From BD1-7 clade bacterium (lineage in GTDB: Bacteria > Pseudomonadota > Gammaproteobacteria > Pseudomonadales > DT-91), in contig CACSIO010000012.1 of the NCBI GenBank assembly GCA_902705865.1, positions 186,001 to 250,000 on the forward strand: DNA of 64,000 nt. The letters are read 5' to 3'. Made by a program: the position numbers and the translations under genes. This document shows, one piece after another, positions 22,268-33,333 of the stretch; the first letter of the stretch is position 1; every line of letters begins with the position of its first letter. Below the pieces are notes generated by a model. That model was not told the origin of the DNA, searched no databases, and saw nothing but the letters and a program-made list of their open reading frames with translations.

Positions 22268-24046
22268 ATGTTTCAAACAAGACGATTACAAGTATTTGCT
22301 GTTCTTCTCGTTATCGCTGGATGTACAGATAATTCAAATAATACGCAGGCGGTTGTGAGTAATTCACAACCAATATTGAAGGTGAACAAACCGAATCATG
22401 CATTAGGGGCGGAAACTGTAAAGTCAGAAGCTGAAGAATCGATTGAGCCAGAGAAGGCTGCGGTTGCAGGAAAGCCAACAGCGCCAACCGCACTTGACTA
22501 TATTCAGGCTGATCAGGTTTATAACCCTGAATCCGTTATCCCCCCGCAGTGTTATACCAAAACAGATTCTGTTAATAACCCATGTTTTGTCTGTCATCAG
22601 AGCTACAACGGTGACACTCAACGCACAAATATGATGAATGATGGCGATTTGCAAGGAGCCTATGAGTTCTCAGATTTGGGGACGAAAAATCATTGGAAAA
22701 ATCTATTTGTTGATCGTCAGGATGAAATTGCCAAAGTTTCTGACGAATTTATCCGTTCATATGTTGATCAGGAAAACTACTCGGGTCTCATTAAATGGAT
22801 GAATTCTGATGCTTGGTCAGGTCCTGTTCCTGTTATTGAGGGGTTGGAGAATGGTGCGTCTGCATTTGATGAAAATGGTCTAGCGAAGGACGGCTCTCGT
22901 TGGGTGGCTTTCAATTACAAGCCTCTGCCAAGCACTTTTTGGCCCACTAATGGTTCAACCGACGACGTGATGATTCGACTGCCTGCAGTTTTTTCGCAAT
23001 ATAAAGGGCAGTTTTCTGCAGATGTCTACTTTGCAAACCTCGCTATGGTTGAGATGACAATTAAGGGGCTGTCGTCAATTTCTTCGGTTGCCATCGACGA
23101 AGTTGCGATTGGTAAAGATCTAGACGGAGACGGCAAGCTGGATTCGAATGTCTCGACAGTTGAGCAGCAAAAAAATTACGTCGGCGATGCGTCGAATATC
23201 GACGTTGTTCATATGTTGTATCCGCAGGGCACGGAATTCCTTCACACGGTGCGTTATCTCGGCCTTGATGCTGCCGGAAACGTAGGTCTGTCGAAGCGAT
23301 TTAAAGAATATCGCTATATGCAAAAACACACGTTTTACGACAATCCTCGTTTAGTAGGGGCGTACTACCAGGAAGAAAAAGAGAAACACTTTGAAAACCT
23401 GCCGACCATTGTTCATTTTGGCGACCGCGGCACCGATAATGGATTCGGCTGGATGCTTCTTGGCTTTATCGAAGATGAAAATGGTGAGTTGCGCCCCCAG
23501 CACGCGCAGGAGCAGGCATTTTGTGTCGGGTGTCATAAAACAATTGGTACGACCATTGATCAAACATTTTCTTTTGCAAGAAAAGTTGAAGGTGTAGATG
23601 GTTGGAGTTACATCGATTTAACCAAGATTCAAGATGTCCCCAATATCGGTGAAACGCAAGGTGAGTATCACGCCTATATGGAACGCGTTGGTGGGGGCGA
23701 CGAATTTCGACAAAATGAAGAGATGCTGAGTCGTTGGTTCGATGAAAGCGGAATCGTCAAAAAGGATAAGGTTGATTCGGTGGATAGTATCTATACGCTA
23801 ATCGCACCTTCAGCAGAAAGGGCGTCTGCTCTCAACAAGGCATATTATCTGATTGTTAAAGAGCAAAGTTACTTGTTTGGTCGAGATCCGGTACTGAAGC
23901 CTGCGACGAATGTTATTCGTCAAATCGACACCGAGGTAGCGCCGTTAGGTGAAAGTCGCCGGTTTGAGTGGGATATCCGCCTTGATTGGTCGCATGATCC
24001 ACGCAAGGTAAGCCAAATGGCCGGTGAGGCGAAGATAGTCAAATGA
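22268..24046 (+). CDS. Diheme c-type lipoprotein
   Basis: 592 residues. Lipoprotein signal (LQVFAVLLVIAGC) with lipobox IAGC. Two CxxCH heme c sites: CFVCH at 106-110 and CVGCH at 419-423, so it is predicted to bind two hemes in the periplasm or at the outer membrane. Between the sites is a large unrecognised region. Not a member of a family I can name. It follows the PhoX-like lipoprotein, but a terminator separates them, so it probably has its own promoter in about 30 bases or is reached by readthrough. Ribosome site weak. Confidence 0.85.
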   Translation: MFQTRRLQVFAVLLVIAGCTDNSNNTQAVVSNSQPILKVNKPNHALGAETVKSEAEESIEPEKAAVAGKPTAPTALDYIQADQVYNPESVIPPQCYTKTDSVNNPCFVCHQSYNGDTQRTNMMNDGDLQGAYEFSDLGTKNHWKNLFVDRQDEIAKVSDEFIRSYVDQENYSGLIKWMNSDAWSGPVPVIEGLENGASAFDENGLAKDGSRWVAFNYKPLPSTFWPTNGSTDDVMIRLPAVFSQYKGQFSADVYFANLAMVEMTIKGLSSISSVAIDEVAIGKDLDGDGKLDSNVSTVEQQKNYVGDASNIDVVHMLYPQGTEFLHTVRYLGLDAAGNVGLSKRFKEYRYMQKHTFYDNPRLVGAYYQEEKEKHFENLPTIVHFGDRGTDNGFGWMLLGFIEDENGELRPQHAQEQAFCVGCHKTIGTTIDQTFSFARKVEGVDGWSYIDLTKIQDVPNIGETQGEYHAYMERVGGGDEFRQNEEMLSRWFDESGIVKKDKVDSVDSIYTLIAPSAERASALNKAYYLIVKEQSYLFGRDPVLKPATNVIRQIDTEVAPLGESRRFEWDIRLDWSHDPRKVSQMAGEAKIVK

Positions 24047-24101
24047 TTCGTGGGTAAGCCGCTCGGTATTGCGGTTAAAACCGTATTACTTTCAGTCTAT
24101 T

Positions 24102-24127
24102 ATCACGCCTTCAATTGAGGGCGTGAT
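24102..24127. repeat. Hairpin upstream of thrS
   Basis: ATCACGCC (24102-24109) pairs with GGCGTGAT (24120-24127), ten-base loop, no T run. It could end the diheme gene transcript weakly or be part of the thrS leader; thrS is autoregulated through leader hairpins in E. coli, but I see no anticodon-like match here. Confidence 0.3.
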
Positions 24128-24201
24128 TCATGTATGATTCAGCCCCTTTAAAATTTTTAGCACGTGGTCTCTCGTATTGATCACCACTGTGGAGTAACAA
24201 T

Positions 24202-26151
24202 ATGCCTGTTATTACCCTCCCTGACGGAAGTCAGCGTACATTTGATCAACCCGTATCGATTGCCGATATTGCGGCTGATATCGGCCCCGGCCTTGCCAAA
24301 GCGACTGTCGCTGGTCGTATCGACGGCGAGCTGCACGATGCTTGCGATCTGATTAGCGACGATGCGGCTGTTTCTATCATTACGCCCAAAGACGAAGAAG
24401 GCTTGGAAATTATTCGTCACTCGTGTGCTCATTTGATCGGGCATGCCGTTAAGCAGTTGTTCCCGGATGCCAAAATGGCAATCGGCCCTGTGATTGATGA
24501 AGGTTTCTATTACGATATCGATTCTGAGCGTCCTTTTACCGACGATGATATCGACAAGATCGAAGCTCGCATGAAAGAGCTGATTGATACCGAATACAAT
24601 GTTGTTAAAAAGCCAAGCAGTCGCGAGCAGGTTTTGGAAACCTTCGCTGCGCGTGGCGAGAATTACAAGATTGAAATTGTTGAGAGAGATATTCCTGAGA
24701 GCCAGACGCTGATCAGCCTTTATCAGCATGAAGAATATGTCGATATGTGCCGTGGCCCGCACGTACCGAATACACGTTTTTTGAAGCACTTTAAGCTGAC
24801 TAAAGTTGCCGGTGCATACTGGCGTGGTGATTCAGACAATAAAATGCTGCAGCGTATTTACGGCACTGCTTGGGCAGACAAAAAACAACTCAAGCAGTAT
24901 GTTCGTCGTATCGAAGAAGCGGAAAAGCGTGATCACCGTAAAATCGGTAAAAAGCTCGATTTCTTTCATATGCAAGATGAAGCTCAAGGCATGGTGTTTT
25001 GGCACCCGAAAGGCTGGAGCATTTATCAAACGATTGAATCTTACATGCGCGAGCAGCAAATTCGTCATGGATACAGTGAAATAAAAACTCCGCAGGTTGT
25101 TGATATTTCTTTGTGGGAGAAGTCAGGTCACGCGAGTAAGTTTGCTGATGGCATGTTTACGCTAAAAACCGACGAAAGAGAATTCGCAGTTAAGCCAATG
25201 AATTGCCCATGCCATGTGCAGGTGTTCAACCAAGGTTTGAAATCCTATCGGGATTTACCGTTACGACTTGCTGAATTTGGCTCTTGTCATCGCAACGAAC
25301 CATCCGGTTCATTGCATGGTATTATGCGTGTGCGTGGTTTTACGCAGGATGATGCGCATATCTTCTGTACCGATGAGCAAATCCAGCCGGAAGTGTCTGA
25401 TTTTATCGACCTCCTGCATGATGTTTATGATGACTTTGGTTTTGACGAGGTTATTTATCGTCTTTCTACACGCCCAGATGAGCGCGTAGGGTCCGAAGAG
25501 GATTGGGATAAGGCAGAGCAGGCCTTGGCTGACGCACTGAACGCCAAAGGTTTGGATTGGCAGGAGTTGCCGGGCGAAGGTGCGTTTTACGGCCCGAAAA
25601 TTGAATTCTCTTTACGTGATTGCCTTGGACGTGTTTGGCAGTTGGGTACGATTCAGGTCGATTTCTCAATGCCTGGTCGGTTGGATGCACAATATGTTGC
25701 TGAAGATGGTGTGCGCAAGACACCGGTTATGCTGCATCGCGCGATCTTGGGTTCATTTGAACGTTTTATTGGCATACTTATCGAACATTTCGAAGGTGTA
25801 TTCCCAACATGGTTGGCACCTACTCAGGTTGCGGTGATGAATATCACTGATAATCAGGCCGATTATGTCAAAGAAGTGGTTGAAAAACTGCAAAGCCGTG
25901 GAATAAGAGCGGTGACGGACTTGAGGAATGAGAAGATCGGGTTTAAAATCCGCGAGCACACAATCCAGAAGGTTCCTTTCCTGCTAGTTGTTGGTGACAA
26001 GGAACTCGAGCAAAACACTGTGGCAGTGAGAGCTCGAAAAGGCGCGGACTTGGGAACAATGCCCGTTGATGCGTTTGTAGAATTAATTGAAAACGATATT
26101 GCCCGTCGAGGCAGATCACAGGCTACAGAGAATACGGGCGAGAAAGCTTGA
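24202..26151 (+). CDS. thrS: Threonyl-tRNA synthetase
   Basis: 649 residues, class II synthetase charging tRNA-Thr, standard length. N-terminal TGS domain ([19 protein letters not shown]), editing domain [16 protein letters not shown] and [13 protein letters not shown], catalytic core with motif 2 [18 protein letters not shown] and zinc ligand Cys in [10 protein letters not shown], motif 3 [16 protein letters not shown], and an anticodon-binding tail. GTGGAG before ATG 24202. Followed by infC 78 bases later, as in the common thrS-infC-rpmI-rplT arrangement. Confidence 0.99.
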   Translation: MPVITLPDGSQRTFDQPVSIADIAADIGPGLAKATVAGRIDGELHDACDLISDDAAVSIITPKDEEGLEIIRHSCAHLIGHAVKQLFPDAKMAIGPVIDEGFYYDIDSERPFTDDDIDKIEARMKELIDTEYNVVKKPSSREQVLETFAARGENYKIEIVERDIPESQTLISLYQHEEYVDMCRGPHVPNTRFLKHFKLTKVAGAYWRGDSDNKMLQRIYGTAWADKKQLKQYVRRIEEAEKRDHRKIGKKLDFFHMQDEAQGMVFWHPKGWSIYQTIESYMREQQIRHGYSEIKTPQVVDISLWEKSGHASKFADGMFTLKTDEREFAVKPMNCPCHVQVFNQGLKSYRDLPLRLAEFGSCHRNEPSGSLHGIMRVRGFTQDDAHIFCTDEQIQPEVSDFIDLLHDVYDDFGFDEVIYRLSTRPDERVGSEEDWDKAEQALADALNAKGLDWQELPGEGAFYGPKIEFSLRDCLGRVWQLGTIQVDFSMPGRLDAQYVAEDGVRKTPVMLHRAILGSFERFIGILIEHFEGVFPTWLAPTQVAVMNITDNQADYVKEVVEKLQSRGIRAVTDLRNEKIGFKIREHTIQKVPFLLVVGDKELEQNTVAVRARKGADLGTMPVDAFVELIENDIARRGRSQATENTGEKA

Positions 26152-26229
26152 TTTTTAGTTCTTTGAAGGTGATCAGAACGAGCAATATCCAGAAGATATG
26201 CGTTATTAGCGAACTTGGAGGGTTAACCC

Positions 26230-26760
26230 ATTAAAGGTAACAGTCGCAACAGCAAAAAAGCACTGATAAACGATGCTATAAAAGCCAGTGAGGTACGTCT
26301 TGTTGGCGCAGACGGTGCGCAGGTTGGAATTGTTTCCCTACAGGAAGCCTTGTCAACTGCTGAAAAAGCAGCTTTAGATTTAGTGCAGATGGCGGACGGA
26401 GAGCCACCAGTCTGCAAGATAATGGACTACGGAAAGTACATTTTTGACGCGAAGAAGCAATTAGCAGCTGCGCGGAAGAAACAGAAACAGACTCAAGTAA
26501 AAGAGATCAAGTTTCGACCAGGGACGGAAGATGGAGATTATCAGGTAAAACTACGCAACCTGATACGTTTCCTTGAGCAAGGGGACAAAGCCAAAATCAC
26601 TATGCGATTCCGCGGACGTGAGATGGCTCACCAGAACATCGGTATGGAACTACTGAAGAGGGTAGAAGCTGACCTGATCGAGCTTGGCTCGGTTGAGCAG
26701 TACCCTAAGATGGAAGGCCGCCAGATGACGATGGTAATTGGTCCCAAAAAGAAAAAATAA
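26230..26760 (+). CDS. infC: Translation initiation factor IF-3, ATT start
   Basis: 176 residues from the non-standard ATT at 26230, preceded by GGAGGG at 26217-26222. The frame reads [20 protein letters not shown] then [20 protein letters not shown], the proper IF-3 N-domain; a TTG at 26350 would cut off 40 conserved residues and has no ribosome site. C-domain [20 protein letters not shown] and [17 protein letters not shown]. The rare AUU start is the known basis of IF-3 autoregulation, since IF-3 rejects non-standard starts. Binds the 30S subunit. Followed by rpmI after 55 bases. Confidence 0.97.
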   Translation: MKGNSRNSKKALINDAIKASEVRLVGADGAQVGIVSLQEALSTAEKAALDLVQMADGEPPVCKIMDYGKYIFDAKKQLAAARKKQKQTQVKEIKFRPGTEDGDYQVKLRNLIRFLEQGDKAKITMRFRGREMAHQNIGMELLKRVEADLIELGSVEQYPKMEGRQMTMVIGPKKKK

Positions 26761-26815
26761 TCGCACAATTCGGTGTCGATTATCTGAAATCATTGCTAAA
26801 TGCGGAGTTTTTGAA

Positions 26816-27007
26816 ATGCCAAAAATGAAAGTACACAGTGGTGCTGCAAAGCGCTTCAAGAAAACTGGTTCTGGCTACAAGCGTAAAAGCGCCCACAAAA
26901 GCCACATCCTCACCAAGATGACGACTAAGCGTAAGCGTCAGTTGCGTGGTACCAGCATGGTACACAAAGCTGATCAAATCCTGGTCGATCGTTTGTTACG
27001 TAACTAA
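26816..27007 (+). CDS. rpmI: 50S ribosomal protein L35
   Basis: 63 residues ([20 protein letters not shown]...), full family length, highly basic with [17 protein letters not shown]. The ATG at 26816 has GGAG at 26803-26806; an upstream in-frame GTG is not needed. Lies 53 bases before rplT and is expected to be translationally coupled and repressed by L20. Confidence 0.98.
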   Translation: MPKMKVHSGAAKRFKKTGSGYKRKSAHKSHILTKMTTKRKRQLRGTSMVHKADQILVDRLLRN

Positions 27008-27060
27008 TCACGGTTTATCCGTCGATTACGTTCTGTTCTGGTTATTAAGAGGAGTTAAAA

Positions 27061-27417
27061 ATGGCTCGTGTAAAACGTGGTGTAATTGCCCGCCGTCGTC
27101 ACAAGAAAGTTCTTAAGCAAGCAAAAGGTTATTACGGAGCGCGTTCACGTGTGTTCCGCGTAGCTAAGCAAGCAGTTATCAAAGCAGGTCAGTACGCATA
27201 CCGTGACCGTCGTCAACGTAAGCGTCAGTTCCGTTCTTTGTGGATCACTCGTATCAATGCTGCCAGCCGTGCTAACGGTATCAGCTACAGCCAGTTCATC
27301 AACGGTCTGAAAAAAGCGAACATTACGCTTGATCGCCGTGTATTGGCTGATGTTGCTGTTCACGATAAAGAAGCTTTTGCTGCGATCGTATCAAAAGCAA
27401 AAGAAGCTTTGGCTTAA
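27061..27417 (+). CDS. rplT: 50S ribosomal protein L20
   Basis: 118 residues, full length, [20 protein letters not shown] with [20 protein letters not shown]. 'AAGAGGAG' before the start. Early 50S assembly protein and the known autoregulator of rpmI-rplT. Last gene of the thrS-infC-rpmI-rplT unit, followed by a strong terminator. Confidence 0.99.
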   Translation: MARVKRGVIARRRHKKVLKQAKGYYGARSRVFRVAKQAVIKAGQYAYRDRRQRKRQFRSLWITRINAASRANGISYSQFINGLKKANITLDRRVLADVAVHDKEAFAAIVSKAKEALA

Positions 27418-27460
27418 TTCTGGTCTGTCGCTTTTGGCGGCAAACTAAGAAAGCATAGCG

Positions 27461-27493
27461 AAAAAGGGAAAGGTCTTACCTTTCCCTTTTTTT
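27461..27493 (+). terminator. Terminator after rplT
   Basis: Fourteen-base stem AAAAAGGGAAAGGT / ACCTTTCCCTTTTT with loop CTT and a T run. Ends the ribosomal protein operon and separates it from pheST. Confidence 0.93.
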
Positions 27494-27541
27494 ATGGCAG
27501 TTTTTCCTTCTTTGGTCGCCCTTTTCATCGGTCAGATACGA

Positions 27542-28608
<1,067 letters not shown>

Positions 28609-28669
28609 GCACACAATTGCAGTCAGATAACGAACTACGAAAAGTATTTAGAGACAGGAAAGAATACAA

Positions 28670-31039
28670 ATGAAATTCAGCGAACAGTGGTTGCGCGAAT
28701 GGGTTAACCCGTCACTGACAACGGACGAGCTGGTTGCACAGATCACAATGGCCGGCCTAGAAGTGGATGCTGTTGAGCGAGCAGCGGGCGAATTCTCAGG
28801 TGTTGTTGTGGCAGAGATCGTCGCTATTGAGCCGCACCCTGATGCCGATAAGTTGCGTGTTTGTCAGGTGGCATGTGGTGAAGACGAACCTGTTCAGGTT
28901 GTCTGTGGCGCTGCAAACGCGGCACTAGGTTTAAAAGCACCGTTTGCTAAAGTGGGTGCCATACTGCCGGGTGATTTCAAGATTAAAAAGGCCAAGCTTC
29001 GTGGCATGCCGTCGTTTGGTATGTTGTGTGGTGCGTCTGAATTGGGCATGGAAGACGAAATCGATGGTTTGATGGAGCTACTGCCGGATGCCCCTGTGGG
29101 TGAAGATGTACGGGAATATCTTGGGCTTAACGATGCGCTTATTGATGTTGATTTAACACCGAATCGCGGTGATTGCCTAAGCATTCTCGGTTTGGCTCGT
29201 GACGTTGGTGTACTGAATAGCGTTGATCTAACGCCGCCAGCAATTGATTCTGTACCGGCTCAAAATGATGCTGTTTTTCCTGTTGAGATCAATGCGTTGG
29301 AAGACTGTCCTCGTTACGTTGGTCGTGTAATCAAGGGTGTTGATGTTTCGGCTACTACGCCGCTGTGGATGGTAGAAAAACTGCGCCGTAGTGGTATTCG
29401 TAGCATTGATCCGGTTGTTGATGTTACTAACTATGTGTTGCTTGAGTTGGGTCAGCCCATGCATGCATTTGATCTATCCGCACTGAATGAAAAGATTGTG
29501 GTGCGTAAAGCCAATGAGCAAGAAACGCTAACATTGTTGGATGGTCAGGAAATTAAATTGAAGCCGGATGCCTTGGTAATTGCGGATGCCGATAAAGCTC
29601 TTGCTCTTGCAGGTATTATGGGTGGAGAAGGCTCTGGAGTGGCGTCGTCAACTCAAGATATTCTGCTGGAATCTGCATTTTTTGCACCGGAAAAAATCGC
29701 CGGTCGGGCTCGCTCCTATGGCTTGCACACGGATTCTTCCCACCGTTTTGAGCGTGGTGTTGATGCAACGCAGCAAGTTCGAGCGATTGAGCGTGCAACA
29801 GCGTTACTGATCAGTATCGCGGGTGGTGAGCCAGGGCCTGTTAATGAAGTAACTGATGGTGCAGCAGACACTTTGCGAAATGTTTCCCTGAAACGCGCGC
29901 GCTTAGATCAGGTGTTAGGCTTGGCTATTGATGGCGAGCAAATTGTTGATATCTTGACACGTCTGGGGATGGATGTAACCGTCAGCGCAGAAGGTTGGGA
30001 TTGTGTCGTGCCTTCGTATCGTTTTGATATTTCCATTGCTGCAGATTTGGTTGAAGAGATCGCGCGCATCTACGGTTACAATAATTTACCGACCCGAAAA
30101 TTAACCGTGCCAGTCGATTTCAAGCCACGACAAGAAAAGCGTGCATCTGTGATGCGTGTGAAGCATGAATTGATGGCCCAGGGTTATCAGGAGGCGATTA
30201 CCTACAGCTTCGTTGACCCGAAGATTCAACAGTTGTTTGATGATGAGGTTCCGGTTCCTGTTGCGAATCCGATTTCCGCAGATATGGCTGTTATGCGTAC
30301 CAGCTTGATTCCTGGCTTGGTTACTGCGATGCAGCACAACCTGAATCGTCAGCAGCCACGTGTTCGTTTATTTGAAACAGGCCTTCAGTTTCATCAAGAA
30401 GGTGATGAGGTTGTTCAGCAACAGTATATCGCCGGTTTGATTTATGGGCCGCGTCAGGTTGAATCTTGGGCAAATGATACGGGCGTCGTCGATTTCTTCG
30501 ATATTAAAGGCGATGTTGAGGGTATGCTGGCGGCAGCGCGTAAGTTTGATGTGCGCTTTGAGCGAGCAACCCGTAAGGCGCTTCACCCAGGTCAGTCGGC
30601 AGTATTAATGGCGGGCGAAAAAACATTGGGTGTTATTGGGGCCTTACATCCGGAAGTCACCAAAAACCTAGGGGTTTCTGGCTCAGTTTATGTGTTTGAA
30701 CTATCTTTGACGGAATTGCTAGAGGGTTCTGTTCCTGCGTTTGAGCCGTTATCTAAGTTCCCGCAAGTTCGACGCGATATTGCGGTAGTGGTTGATAATA
30801 CAGCAGAAGCGAATAGTATAGTGGATATCGTTCGTCAGAATGCCGGTGATTGTTTGCAGGATTGCTTGATATTTGATGAGTACGCAGGCAAAGGTATTGA
30901 GGATGGTAAAAAATCGCTCGCTATCGGTATGATATTTCAACACACTGAGCGTAGTTTGAACGAAGATGATATTCAGGGGCCGGTCGATGCAGTTGTCGCA
31001 GCGCTTGAGAAAGAACTTCAGGCATCATTAAGGAATTGA
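28670..31039 (+). CDS. pheT: Phenylalanyl-tRNA synthetase beta subunit
   Basis: 789 residues, normal length. tRNA-binding domain EPHPDADKLRVCQVACGEDE near the N-terminus, B3/B4 editing region DVTNYVLLELGQPMHAFDLS, B5 IARIYGYNNLP and C-terminal ferredoxin-like anticodon domain FPQVRRDIAVVVDNT. AGGA ribosome site before ATG 28670. Three bases separate its stop from ihfA. Confidence 0.99.
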   Translation: MKFSEQWLREWVNPSLTTDELVAQITMAGLEVDAVERAAGEFSGVVVAEIVAIEPHPDADKLRVCQVACGEDEPVQVVCGAANAALGLKAPFAKVGAILPGDFKIKKAKLRGMPSFGMLCGASELGMEDEIDGLMELLPDAPVGEDVREYLGLNDALIDVDLTPNRGDCLSILGLARDVGVLNSVDLTPPAIDSVPAQNDAVFPVEINALEDCPRYVGRVIKGVDVSATTPLWMVEKLRRSGIRSIDPVVDVTNYVLLELGQPMHAFDLSALNEKIVVRKANEQETLTLLDGQEIKLKPDALVIADADKALALAGIMGGEGSGVASSTQDILLESAFFAPEKIAGRARSYGLHTDSSHRFERGVDATQQVRAIERATALLISIAGGEPGPVNEVTDGAADTLRNVSLKRARLDQVLGLAIDGEQIVDILTRLGMDVTVSAEGWDCVVPSYRFDISIAADLVEEIARIYGYNNLPTRKLTVPVDFKPRQEKRASVMRVKHELMAQGYQEAITYSFVDPKIQQLFDDEVPVPVANPISADMAVMRTSLIPGLVTAMQHNLNRQQPRVRLFETGLQFHQEGDEVVQQQYIAGLIYGPRQVESWANDTGVVDFFDIKGDVEGMLAAARKFDVRFERATRKALHPGQSAVLMAGEKTLGVIGALHPEVTKNLGVSGSVYVFELSLTELLEGSVPAFEPLSKFPQVRRDIAVVVDNTAEANSIVDIVRQNAGDCLQDCLIFDEYAGKGIEDGKKSLAIGMIFQHTERSLNEDDIQGPVDAVVAALEKELQASLRN

Positions 31040-31042
31040 TAT

Positions 31043-31348
31043 ATGGGTGCTCTTACCAAGGCGGGAATCGCTGACCACTTGTACGAAGAATTAGGCTTGA
31101 ATAAACGCGAAGCAAAAGAAATTGTTGAAGCGTTTTTCGAGGAGATTCGACTTTCTTTGGAAAGTAATCAGCAGGTCAAGATTTCCGGGTTCGGCAATTT
31201 CGATCTGCGTGATAAGAATGAGCGCCCAGGTCGTAACCCGAAAACAGGTGAAGAGATTCCCATTTCTGCTCGGCGCGTTGTGACGTTCCGTCCGGGTCAG
31301 AAGCTAAAAGCCAGAGTGGAAGAGAATGCTGGAACCAAGTCACAATGA
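31043..31348 (+). CDS. ihfA: Integration host factor alpha subunit
   Basis: 101 residues. HU/IHF fold: [52 protein letters not shown] including the Pro of the DNA-bending beta arm ([10 protein letters not shown]), [12 protein letters not shown]. Follows pheT by three bases, as in E. coli pheST-ihfA. Overlaps the MerR gene by 23 bases. Confidence 0.98.
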   Translation: MGALTKAGIADHLYEELGLNKREAKEIVEAFFEEIRLSLESNQQVKISGFGNFDLRDKNERPGRNPKTGEEIPISARRVVTFRPGQKLKARVEENAGTKSQ

Positions 31349-31697
31349 TGAGTTGCCGGAGATTCCCGGCAAACGCTATTTTACTATCGGTGAAGCAGGT
31401 GAGTTGTGCTTAGTTAAGCCGCATGTCTTGCGTTATTGGGAGCAGGAGTTCACGCAGCTTGAGCCGGTTAAGCGTCGAGGGAATCGCCGCTACTATCAAC
31501 GTCAAGACGTTATTCTGATTCGTCAGATACGCTCATTGTTGTATGAAAAGGGCTTTACCATTGGCGGCGCTCGGCAGCAGCTGGATCATGAGTCGGAAGC
31601 CACTGTTGCTGACAGTGAGGTTACCGGTGAATATCGTACAGTGATCCGCGAGGTGATTGTTGAATTGGAAGCTGTACTAACCTTTCTTGATCAATGA
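31326..31697 (+). CDS. MerR family transcriptional regulator
   Basis: 123 residues. Single MerR helix-turn-helix: [26 protein letters not shown] then [20 protein letters not shown], with [13 protein letters not shown]. Short effector part, so probably no metal site (no cysteines in the C-terminal half). Start ATG 31326 overlaps ihfA; an ATG at 31346 is out of frame. The pheT-ihfA-MerR order is conserved in pseudomonads, where this regulator's targets are unclear. Confidence 0.93.
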   Translation: MLEPSHNDELPEIPGKRYFTIGEAGELCLVKPHVLRYWEQEFTQLEPVKRRGNRRYYQRQDVILIRQIRSLLYEKGFTIGGARQQLDHESEATVADSEVTGEYRTVIREVIVELEAVLTFLDQ

Positions 31698-31766
31698 TGC
31701 CGTCGGTTGTGCAGATCTTTTCACTAAGTCAAAGCAGTTTTCAGATCCCCATTGTCTCTCAATTGA

Positions 31767-31811
31767 TTCAAATGTAAGCATTTGAAATAGTTAAAGTAAC
31801 TACTTTTCAAA
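31767..31811. repeat. Nested palindromes before tRNA-Pro
   Basis: A perfect dyad TTCAAATG-TAAG-CATTTGAA (31767-31786) is followed by a second one, TAGTTAAAGTAACTA (31789-31803), inside an imperfect 30-base palindrome ending near 31811. They overlap the -35 area of the tRNA promoter. Confidence 0.45.
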
Positions 31812-31832
31812 CTACTAATTAACGAGTAATAT
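31804..31832 (+). promoter_or_regulatory. Candidate tRNA-Pro promoter
   Basis: TTTTCA (31804-31809), 17-base spacer, TAATAT (31827-31832). The tRNA begins 13 bases further, after a GC-rich discriminator (TGCCGTCC), as in stringently controlled stable RNA promoters. Assigned by position only. Confidence 0.4.
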
Positions 31833-31844
31833 TGCCGTCCTATT

Positions 31845-31921
31845 CGGGGTATAGCGCAGTCTGGTAGCGCACCACACTGGGGGTGTGGTGGTCGCAGGTT
31901 CAAATCCTGCTACTCCGACCA
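31845..31921 (+). tRNA. tRNA-Pro (anticodon GGG)
   Basis: 77 bases including an encoded CCA. Acceptor stem CGGGGTA with TACTCCG, D loop AGTCTGGTAGC, anticodon stem-loop CCACA-CTGGGGG-TGTGG with anticodon GGG at 31879-31881, variable loop and T arm GCAGGTTCAAATCCTGC. It reads CCC and CCU. Confidence 0.97.
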
Positions 31922-31927
31922 AATTAG

Positions 31928-31954
31928 AAAAAGCCGGGATTTCCCGGCTTTTTT
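31928..31954 (+). terminator. Terminator after tRNA-Pro
   Basis: Stem AAGCCGGGA / TCCCGGCTT with a two-base loop, flanked by an A run and a T run. Confidence 0.9.
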
Positions 31955-32091
31955 GTGCCTTTTTTAAAGCCATTTCGCCGAATATCGCTATCTTTCATTG
32001 GCTTACGGTGGTTTCGCCGATTTACCTCGTCGCCGCGAGGTCAAATATTTGTTAGAATGCCCAGCTCTAAAAAGTCACCATTAATAACCCG

Positions 32092-32832
32092 ATGAATGAT
32101 ACATCAGAGTTTCTGACCCCTTATTACCAGCGACAAGGCCAGCATCTTCAGGTCGAAGCAGAGCAAGCTAGTGCGTTTGCGAAGCGTATAGCAACAGATT
32201 TTAATCCTATACATGATGCTGATGCGAAGCGCTTTTGTGTGCCTGGCGATTTATTGTTTGCACTTGTTGTATCGCAGTACGGGCTTTCGCCGCAGATGGC
32301 GTTCCGTTTTGACGGCATGGTTGGAAAGGGCGTTAATCTGGTTTTTCCGGAAGACATCGGTGATGAATTCACGTTGCAGGATGACAAAGAAAAATCGTAC
32401 CTGTCACTTACGCGTGGTGGTGAATCAGTATCGGATGGTGCACAGATTGAGCAGTTTATTCGTACCTATGTTGCGTTTAGTGGCCATAACTTTGTTGATA
32501 TTTTAGTGCCTCTGATGCGCGATAAGCAGGTGATGATCAATCCTGCTCGTCCGCTTGTGATCTATGAGCGTATGGCGTTCGATCTGACGCGTACGGCGTT
32601 TGATGATGTGCAATTAGCGTTGTCGTCTAGTCGTCTTGATGTTGATGGAAAACGCGGTGATGTCACCTTGGAATTTGTTATTTCGGATAGCCAAGGGCAG
32701 CTGGGTACGGGAGTTAAAACACTAATTTTAAGTGGCTTACGTGATTATGATGAAGCTGGTATGGAATCTATGCTGGATCGTTATAATACCAGCAAGGCTC
32801 ATCATGAAGCTGTGCTAGCGGAAGATCACTGA
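32092..32832 (+). CDS. DUF3581 family protein
   Basis: 246 residues. Gammaproteobacterial conserved protein with a hotdog-like look (FAKRIATDFNPIHDADAKRFCVPGDLLFALVV resembles the MaoC hydratase entry). Often near housekeeping genes; function not established. Starts ATG 32092. Monocistronic, with the tRNA-Pro terminator upstream. Confidence 0.8.
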   Translation: MNDTSEFLTPYYQRQGQHLQVEAEQASAFAKRIATDFNPIHDADAKRFCVPGDLLFALVVSQYGLSPQMAFRFDGMVGKGVNLVFPEDIGDEFTLQDDKEKSYLSLTRGGESVSDGAQIEQFIRTYVAFSGHNFVDILVPLMRDKQVMINPARPLVIYERMAFDLTRTAFDDVQLALSSSRLDVDGKRGDVTLEFVISDSQGQLGTGVKTLILSGLRDYDEAGMESMLDRYNTSKAHHEAVLAEDH

Positions 32833-32914
32833 TTAAAGCTGTTAGGTTTTAGTCGGCGAGTCGGTAGATGCGGTGTTGCCCTCAGGGCAACACGCGGATG
32901 CTAAGTGACATTGA

Positions 32915-33295
32915 TCAATGTGTCATCGGCAAATCGAGCGATGCCAGCTGGTTGTTATTGCGAAGGGCGTCGTCTTTGTTTTGAAAAAGTTGCACCGCAA
33001 TGGGTGTAATTAGAAGCACTTTACCATCTTGTAAGCCAATATATCCGGCTCTATATTCCTTTACCCATCCTTCCGTATAATCTTCGAGCGCATGGTCGCT
33101 GGGGATGTCACAGTTGTTCAAAAGGCCGTTACCAAGCGGATCGTTGAAGCTATTTCTATCTTTGAAGAACGCGAGGCTGTCGCTACTCACCGCAAGAATT
33201 TTTCCATCACGGAAATGCACAATATCGATCGGCCCAGCCGACGGGGTCAGTTGTTCGATAGATTGAATGATGTCAGAAGAGTTTTCGGGAATCAT
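32915..33295 (-). CDS. Hypothetical protein, 126 aa
   Basis: No family recognised. Short, acidic, without signal peptide or membrane segment. Two similar stretches, RDGKILAVSSDSLAFFKDR and QDGKVLLITPIAVQLFQNK, suggest a duplicated ~50-residue unit (x-DGK-hydrophobic-x-AxxLF/FF). The ribosome site is weak (AACGGCAATATG). Lies downstream of the fourth Rieske gene on the same strand but beyond its terminator. Confidence 0.6.
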   Translation of the reverse strand: MIPENSSDIIQSIEQLTPSAGPIDIVHFRDGKILAVSSDSLAFFKDRNSFNDPLGNGLLNNCDIPSDHALEDYTEGWVKEYRAGYIGLQDGKVLLITPIAVQLFQNKDDALRNNNQLASLDLPMTH

Positions 33296-33333
33296 ATTGC
33301 CGTTGTCTGTAGGTCAAAATTAAGAGGCAGAAA

